A DNA stretch of 64,000 nucleotides. Source: Balneolaceae bacterium. GTDB taxonomy: Bacteria > Bacteroidota > Rhodothermia > Balneolales > Balneolaceae. The notes under the pieces were generated by a model. That model did no database searches. It had not been told where the DNA came from and saw only the letters and a list, made by a program, of their open reading frames with translations. The position numbers and the translations under genes are program-made. Positions within the stretch are counted from its first letter, which is position 1. Each line of letters opens with the position of its first letter. Of the stretch, positions 59,060 to 64,000 are shown piece after piece. Where the stretch lies: NCBI GenBank assembly GCA_017640665.1, contig JAEPQE010000003.1:248001-312000 (forward strand), given 5' to 3'.

Positions 59060-61369
59060 ATGATCAAAACACTTTTTAATTATTCTTTAGGTCTTTTATC
59101 AATTATTCTGGCAGTAACGCAAACCTGTGAAGATTTTCCGGACTTCGATTATGCTTCACATCCCGAGCAGCCATTTGATTTCAAACATCTGGATCTTGCC
59201 ATTACCCTTGAGCCGGAACTCACGTTAGTACGTGGAGTAGCTACGTACACAGTGAATCCGAAAATTAATGGAGTTACTCAGCTGGTACTTAACACAGAAG
59301 AATCTGCCATTGATGCAGTCTTGATTAACGAATCAGATGTTGAGTTTGAGATATCCAACGACTCACTAATCGTGCTTCTTCCTGATTCCTTACAGGAAGG
59401 AAAGGAGTTCGAATTAGCAGTTACCTGGCAATCGAATTCCAGTTTCGGGCTTTATTTAGATTCGGAAGGGAATTTCTGGTCTTCTAAAAACCCGTTGGCA
59501 CACCGGCACTGGTTTCCTGTTTTTGATCATCCCAGAAATGAGCTCACCTTCAACGCCTATGTCTCTATTCCTTACGAAAATGAAGTGCTATTCAACGGTG
59601 AGTTTGTTGGTGATGATGCCCAAACGGGAAACAGAAAGAAAATACATTATGTATCTGAGACTCCTGTTCCGGTTACAGGACTCGGTTTTGCAATGGGCGA
59701 TTTTCTTATCACAGAAGTAACTTCCGGGCTAACTACTATCCGGTTGTTCAGTTCAGACCAAAAATATACAGAAGAAGAACGGATAGGATTGATTCGGGAA
59801 GCATCTCAGCTAAAGAAGGATGTTGAAAGAATACTTTCGTTGGAATATCCATGGGAAGGGCTAAACATTGCGATATTGGCTGATAATTTTTGGGAAGAAC
59901 GTACTCATGGATCAGGGACGATTTTTCTCTATGAGAATATGGGGTCACTTTCCAATCAACTGAAAAGGGGAGTTTATGCCCAGTGGTTTGGGGAGTACCT
60001 TCGTGGCGAGCAATTTTTTGATTTTGAAAGCGCTGGAGATGAAATGATGAGAACAGCACTTCATTTTTCTTTGGGTGACGATCCAGCAGTTATTAAAAAT
60101 CCTGATACCCTGAATACCATCTATTCCTGGAACCGTTGGCAGGAATCATTTAAAATGAAACCTCAATTATTCCAAATTACAGTCGATAACTCATTGCCTG
60201 AGATCGCCAGGTCGATGGGAGGAATTGTTTCTTTTGAAGACTATGCAGATGTCTGGTACGAAAAAACAGGTATCTCGTGGCATACTATTTCTTTTGATGA
60301 ACCTTCTTCAGAAGAAGAACCACAGAAAGAGCGTATTCTGTACATGTTGAATACCGAATACGATGAGATAAACTCCGAACTGGCATTAATTTTTGAATTA
60401 CAAGAGGGTAGCGGGGAAGAGTTATACAGTCTTAATATGACAGAATTTACGTTTGAGGATTCCATCAACCATGAAGTAAATTTTACGGGAGAACTGGATA
60501 CAGTTATGATTTCGATTTCTTCAATGGTAGAATACATTCGTTTCAGTGAAGGTTCTGTTTCTTTAGATGTAGTCGAAATCCAAAACTTGCCATTGTTCTT
60601 TTTATTAAACCAACTCAGAAGCCCGAATGCAGATGATCGAAGAGCAGGAGCAATGCTATTGTCGAGTCATCGCGATAACCCGGATCTGCAACTGGCTCTT
60701 AATGATGTAATGGCAAGCGAAGAGAATGCATCTGTTCGGGCTGCTTTATTGAAAACCATGGCAGGTATCACGAATGGAGCTACCGGAACAGAGCAGCAAT
60801 TTCTGGATGGCTTAAATTCAGATAACGAGGAAGTACAGCTAGTCTCACTCCAATCGCTCGCGAACTACCCGGATAATGAAATGGTACAGAATTCTGTGAG
60901 AAACAGAGTATTACGGGTGGACTCTGAAAATCTTTTTAACGCTGCTCTCGAGAGTTACGCTGTTGTAGCTTCGGCAGAAGAACTGGTTACTTTGGCAGAA
61001 AGACTCCAGCGGGTTGATAGTACGGGCGTAAAATCACTGTTTCTTATCTCTAATTATCCGGATGCTGATTCAGCCAATTCATTTATTATAATTGCAGAGA
61101 GCTATTTAGAGGATTCTTATCCTTATTCAACAAGAAGAGAAGCTCTCAGCTTCTTACTTAAAAATGACACTAACCAAGAGCATTGGCTGGAACGTCTCGA
61201 TACGCTTTTAGAAGATCGCGATCCAAGAATCAGGCACTCATCTCTGAAAGCAGTTAAATGGTTAAGCCCATCTGAAGCATTGAAAGCTCTAAGTTCAGTT
61301 GAGCAAGATGAATTTGATGCCCGAATATTACTGGAAGTTGATAATCTGCTGGAACAGTTATCGGAATAG
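59060..61369 (+). CDS. Catalytically dead M1 aminopeptidase-like protein with HEAT repeats
   Basis: 769 residues with a hydrophobic N-terminal segment (SLGLLSIILAVT). The M1 beta domain is clear: FKHLDLAITLEPELTLVRG and HRHWFPVFDHPRNELTF. A GAMEN-like HGSGTIFLYENMG is present. Where the zinc motif HExxH should be (about residues 303-313) the sequence is KRGVYAQWFGEYL, so the QWFG is kept but both His and the Glu are lost. The C-terminal 250 residues are HEAT-like repeats (DDRRAGAMLLSSHRDN, DNEEVQLVSLQSLANYPDN). It is probably a protein-interaction or scaffolding member akin to the inactive TAF2 branch, not a peptidase. Confidence 0.8.
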   Translation: MIKTLFNYSLGLLSIILAVTQTCEDFPDFDYASHPEQPFDFKHLDLAITLEPELTLVRGVATYTVNPKINGVTQLVLNTEESAIDAVLINESDVEFEISNDSLIVLLPDSLQEGKEFELAVTWQSNSSFGLYLDSEGNFWSSKNPLAHRHWFPVFDHPRNELTFNAYVSIPYENEVLFNGEFVGDDAQTGNRKKIHYVSETPVPVTGLGFAMGDFLITEVTSGLTTIRLFSSDQKYTEEERIGLIREASQLKKDVERILSLEYPWEGLNIAILADNFWEERTHGSGTIFLYENMGSLSNQLKRGVYAQWFGEYLRGEQFFDFESAGDEMMRTALHFSLGDDPAVIKNPDTLNTIYSWNRWQESFKMKPQLFQITVDNSLPEIARSMGGIVSFEDYADVWYEKTGISWHTISFDEPSSEEEPQKERILYMLNTEYDEINSELALIFELQEGSGEELYSLNMTEFTFEDSINHEVNFTGELDTVMISISSMVEYIRFSEGSVSLDVVEIQNLPLFFLLNQLRSPNADDRRAGAMLLSSHRDNPDLQLALNDVMASEENASVRAALLKTMAGITNGATGTEQQFLDGLNSDNEEVQLVSLQSLANYPDNEMVQNSVRNRVLRVDSENLFNAALESYAVVASAEELVTLAERLQRVDSTGVKSLFLISNYPDADSANSFIIIAESYLEDSYPYSTRREALSFLLKNDTNQEHWLERLDTLLEDRDPRIRHSSLKAVKWLSPSEALKALSSVEQDEFDARILLEVDNLLEQLSE

Positions 61370-61385
61370 CCTTTTAAAATCTGAC

Positions 61386-61418
61386 CAGTTGGTGCGTTGC
61401 ATGTAACGCACCTAACTG
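61386..61418. terminator. Hairpin between convergent genes
   Basis: CAGTTGGTGCGTT (61386-61398) pairs with AACGCACC (61405-61412) and, past a bulged T, AACTG (61414-61418). It lies between two convergent genes and could end transcription both ways, but a T-tract is absent. Confidence 0.45.
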
Positions 61419-61449
61419 AGATATGTCAATATGATAATTTTGAATTAGG

Positions 61450-62751
61450 CTACCCTTGTCTGATCCATTTAGCCAGTTCTTTATAGGATGGTTTCTTCCC
61501 GTACATCAGGATACCAACACGATATATTTTAGCAGCCAGCCACATTAATCCTGCAAAGGTTCCGATCATAAGAAGGAGGGAAAGCCCTATTTGCCAGAAA
61601 GGTACTTCTGTAGCCGCAATCCTCGAGATCATATTTATAGGAGCCGTAAGAGGGAATAAGGAGGCAATTACAGAAACTGTAGAATCAGGATTCTCCATGA
61701 CCCTCAGATTCAGGAAATATCCAATGAAGATTGGGATCATTACTGGCATCATAAACTGCTGAGTGTCCTGCTCAGAATCTACGGCTGATCCAATGGCCGC
61801 AAAAATTCCTGCGTAAATCAAAAATCCGATAAAGAAAAAGAGGAAGAAATAGAGAAAAATGCTGGGATCAACCACAAACTGCTCTAATGCAGATGGATCG
61901 AAGGCATTATTTGCAGCCGCCTCACGTGCATCTTCCGGTAGATTCTGGAGTTGAGCATTTACAATCATTCCGGCAACAGGAGCAGCAATAACAGAAAGCC
62001 CGATATAGGAAGCAATCCAAACACCGAATTGGGTTACAGCAAGAGCAAGAATTCCAAAAAGCTTACCAAGCATTAGCTCAATGGGTTTAATTGAAGATGC
62101 AATTACTTCCACAATGCGGCTGGTTTTTTCTTCTATTACGCCGCGCATCAGAAGAGCTCCATATCCAAATACACCAATAAAGATGAGTAAGCCAAGGATA
62201 AAGCCAAAGGCAGCACCGAAAACAGCGTTATCTTCCTCTTCACCTTCTTCGGTAAGTTTTACTGATTTGAGCTGAGGTCGGGACTCGAAAATCTCCCGAA
62301 CCTCAGGAGAAACCTGGCTTCGGGAAAGGCGCTCTTCCCGAACTACTTCCCTGAGATGATCCTCCACAGATTCAATGAAGCTCAATCCTCCACTACCACC
62401 ATACACAAGAGTAGGACTTTCTGAGGTTTCGATAAAAGCATCGCTAAGAACTACATACCCATCGATACCTCCTGATAGTACGTCTGCCCGGATAGAATCG
62501 ATTTCCAATTGGCTCACATTTTGGTATCTGATACTATCTATTTCTACCAACCGGCTGTAAAGAACTCCGGTCTCGTCATAGATTCCGACTGTTTTGGTTA
62601 CTTCACCATCAGAGATAGTTACAACTACAATAATCGCCATAAAAGCAAGAAAGGCGAGAGGAGTTAGGAGGGTGGATAGGATAAAAGATTTGGTACGAAC
62701 TCTTGTAAGGTATTCGCGTTTTAGAACGAGTAAAATTTTATTGAAATCCAC
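61450..62751 (-). CDS. ABC-2-type exporter permease (NatB-like)
   Basis: 433 residues. N-terminal helix (SFILSTLLTPLAFLAFMAII), then a large external loop (about 60-180), then five or six helices including LLMRGVIEEKTSRIVEVIASS, the NatB/ABC2_membrane_3 signature. It follows its ATPase gene by 2 bp. Likely substrate sodium, drugs or envelope components; not determined. Confidence 0.9.
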   Translation of the reverse strand: MDFNKILLVLKREYLTRVRTKSFILSTLLTPLAFLAFMAIIVVVTISDGEVTKTVGIYDETGVLYSRLVEIDSIRYQNVSQLEIDSIRADVLSGGIDGYVVLSDAFIETSESPTLVYGGSGGLSFIESVEDHLREVVREERLSRSQVSPEVREIFESRPQLKSVKLTEEGEEEDNAVFGAAFGFILGLLIFIGVFGYGALLMRGVIEEKTSRIVEVIASSIKPIELMLGKLFGILALAVTQFGVWIASYIGLSVIAAPVAGMIVNAQLQNLPEDAREAAANNAFDPSALEQFVVDPSIFLYFFLFFFIGFLIYAGIFAAIGSAVDSEQDTQQFMMPVMIPIFIGYFLNLRVMENPDSTVSVIASLFPLTAPINMISRIAATEVPFWQIGLSLLLMIGTFAGLMWLAAKIYRVGILMYGKKPSYKELAKWIRQG

Positions 62752-62753
62752 GA

Positions 62754-63671
62754 TTACGCCTCCACAGTTTTGATGTTATCTTCGCCAACAGTAGAGATAA
62801 AAATCTCATTTAGTGAAGGTTGAACCCGTTCAAATCTATGGATTTCAGCATGTTCCATTGCCAACTTTAAAATCTCCTGCATCGACTGTCCGTTTAGTAC
62901 CCGAATTTCTGCGAAATTTGTAGATCGATTATTGATTCGTACATCTTCCAGTTTATCCAGAAAAGCTCCGTCTCCTTCGAACTCAAGATTGATCGTGTTT
63001 TTTCCAAAAGACGCTTTCACCTCACGGAGTTTTCCCTGGAGTACTGCTTTTCCTTTATTAAAGAGGCAGATGTCATCGCACATCTGTTCAACCTGTTCCA
63101 TCCTGTGGGTGGAAAACAAGATCGTTTTTCCCTGCTCCTTTAATTCAATAATAACTTCTTTGAGGGTTTCGCTGTTGATGGGATCAAGTCCTGAAAATGG
63201 TTCGTCAAAAATATAAATATCAGGATCATGAGCGATGGTAGCAATAAATTGTATTTTTTGTGACATCCCTTTCGAGAGCTCTCCAAGTTCTTTCTTTTTC
63301 CAGTCAGAGGCTTCAAACCGTTCCAGCCAAAAGTCAATGGATTTTTTAGCGGCAGACGTTTTCATTCCCTTTAACTGGGTGAGATAAAGAAGTTGTTCAC
63401 CAACTTTCATCTTCTTGTACAGCCCGCGTTCTTCCGGCATGTACCCAATCATTTTTTGAGTGAACGGGCTTGCGACATGTCCATTAATATTGATTTGCCC
63501 CGTATCTGGCGCAAGTATGTTATTGATCATTCGGATGGTAGTGGTTTTACCAGCTCCATTTGGACCCAAAAGCCCAAAAATCCGTCCTTTTTCAACTTCA
63601 AAACTTACATCATTAACCGCGGTATTCGTGCCAAACGTCTTCGTTACGTTCTCTACATTGATGATGACCAT
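62754..63671 (-). CDS. ABC transporter ATP-binding protein (NatA-like)
   Basis: 305 residues. Walker A GPNGAGKTTTIRM, signature ELSKGMSQKIQFI, Walker B DIYIFDEPFSGLDP, His switch STHRMEQV. A C-terminal 80-residue extension (KNTINLEFEGDGAFLDKL) is typical for NatA-type exporters. It is the first gene of the pair with the permease. Confidence 0.95.
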   Translation of the reverse strand: MVIINVENVTKTFGTNTAVNDVSFEVEKGRIFGLLGPNGAGKTTTIRMINNILAPDTGQININGHVASPFTQKMIGYMPEERGLYKKMKVGEQLLYLTQLKGMKTSAAKKSIDFWLERFEASDWKKKELGELSKGMSQKIQFIATIAHDPDIYIFDEPFSGLDPINSETLKEVIIELKEQGKTILFSTHRMEQVEQMCDDICLFNKGKAVLQGKLREVKASFGKNTINLEFEGDGAFLDKLEDVRINNRSTNFAEIRVLNGQSMQEILKLAMEHAEIHRFERVQPSLNEIFISTVGEDNIKTVEA

Positions 63672-63811
63672 ATTACCCTGTTAGATTATTATTAAAGGAA
63701 GATAAAATTTTCTGTAAACTCATTTAAAGTTTTGCAACAAGCTTAAACTTTTCTTATTTGTTGTGATAATATCGGAGTTATTACAAAATCGGTTAAAATT
63801 TTTCTACGTAG

Positions 63812-64000
63812 ATGCATATTACTCATTTAAGTGCAGAATGTTACCCGGCTGCTAAGGCCGGAGGGCTTGGAGATGTAGTCGGGGCTTTGCCAAAATATTT
63901 GAATAAACTGGGTGAAACCTGTGAAGTTATTATGCCCAAATACAAAACGAACTGGCTTGAGTCTCAGGAGTTTGATGAGGTTTGGGAAAGCAATGCCAGA
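63812..64000 (+). CDS. glgA: Glycogen/starch synthase (partial, 5' end)
   Basis: 63 residues to the window edge. MHITHLSAECYPAAKAGGLG contains the K-x-G-G-L substrate motif of GT5 glycogen synthases, followed by DVVGALPKYL. The rest lies outside the window. Confidence 0.9.
   Translation, partial: MHITHLSAECYPAAKAGGLGDVVGALPKYLNKLGETCEVIMPKYKTNWLESQEFDEVWESNAR

Noticed and set aside
1-64000. tRNA, rRNA and CRISPR arrays
   Set aside because: No cloverleaf with a GGTTCGAATCC-like arm, no rRNA-like stretch, and no regularly spaced short repeats were noticed; the surface-gene repeats are coding.

Overview
The window looks like the chromosome of a free-living Bacteroidota-type bacterium, most likely of the Balneola group. 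This is inferred from several things: a type IX secretion C-terminal sorting domain (NYPNPFNP...GIYFYRL), almost no strong Shine-Dalgarno sequences, a TTTG-N19-TAnnTTTG-like promoter, a CrtY-type lycopene cyclase, SigZ, DUF6428 and DUF3667 proteins, and AT-leaning base composition. No rRNA, tRNA, CRISPR array, transposase or integrase gene was found.

Layout. 1-8.8 kb: two very large secreted surface proteins on the minus strand; the first runs off the window, the second has a sorting domain. 9.0-12.6 kb: a tight dTDP-L-rhamnose operon (rmlA-D-C-B) ending in an EVE-domain gene. 12.6-21.2 kb: an amino-acid catabolic island: a MocR/PdxR-type regulator divergent from a DapB-like dehydrogenase, a D-amino-acid transaminase, an exported M20 peptidase and a lipoprotein D-aminoacylase-like enzyme, facing a kinase-phospholyase fusion. 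A perfect 12-bp inverted repeat lies in the divergent promoter region. 21.3-27.7 kb: assorted metabolic and membrane genes, including a small-molecule kinase next to an IMPase-family phosphatase.

27.7-32.4 kb is an accessory stretch. Three same-strand units (a PD-(D/E)XK-like nuclease, an arsenic operon, and a YdeI-family gene) are each followed by a structured intergenic element beginning TAACGT. Two of these elements are about 85% identical 88-89 bp repeats bracketing the ars operon. This resembles a cassette array without a visible integrase. A perfect 19-bp inverted repeat lies at its other edge.

32.6-43.5 kb: dCTP deaminase, a BFD-like protein, RsmE, a SigZ-type sigma factor preceded by a 41-residue peptide with 14 cysteines (metallothionein-like), a thioesterase/TetR pair with two matching ATACCGATCGGTAT operators, lycopene cyclase, a nitrilase, threonine aldolase and a LytS/LytTR two-component pair. 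43.4-47.9 kb: an ABC exporter whose permease is fused to an M1 peptidase, in one operon with the LytS/LytTR pair. 48-55.5 kb: a GMC oxidoreductase with its small subunit, a class III aminotransferase, a NagA-like deacetylase and Tex. 55.7-64 kb: a YceI-porin operon with complementary 5' and 3' mini-hairpins, a second YceI gene, a histidinol-phosphatase-like enzyme, an M1-like protein lacking the zinc motif, a NatAB-like ABC exporter and the start of glgA.

The strongest candidates for undescribed biology are the cassette-like array, the Cys-rich peptide/SigZ pair, the kinase-phospholyase fusion beside the D-amino-acid genes, and the catalytically dead M1 homologue.
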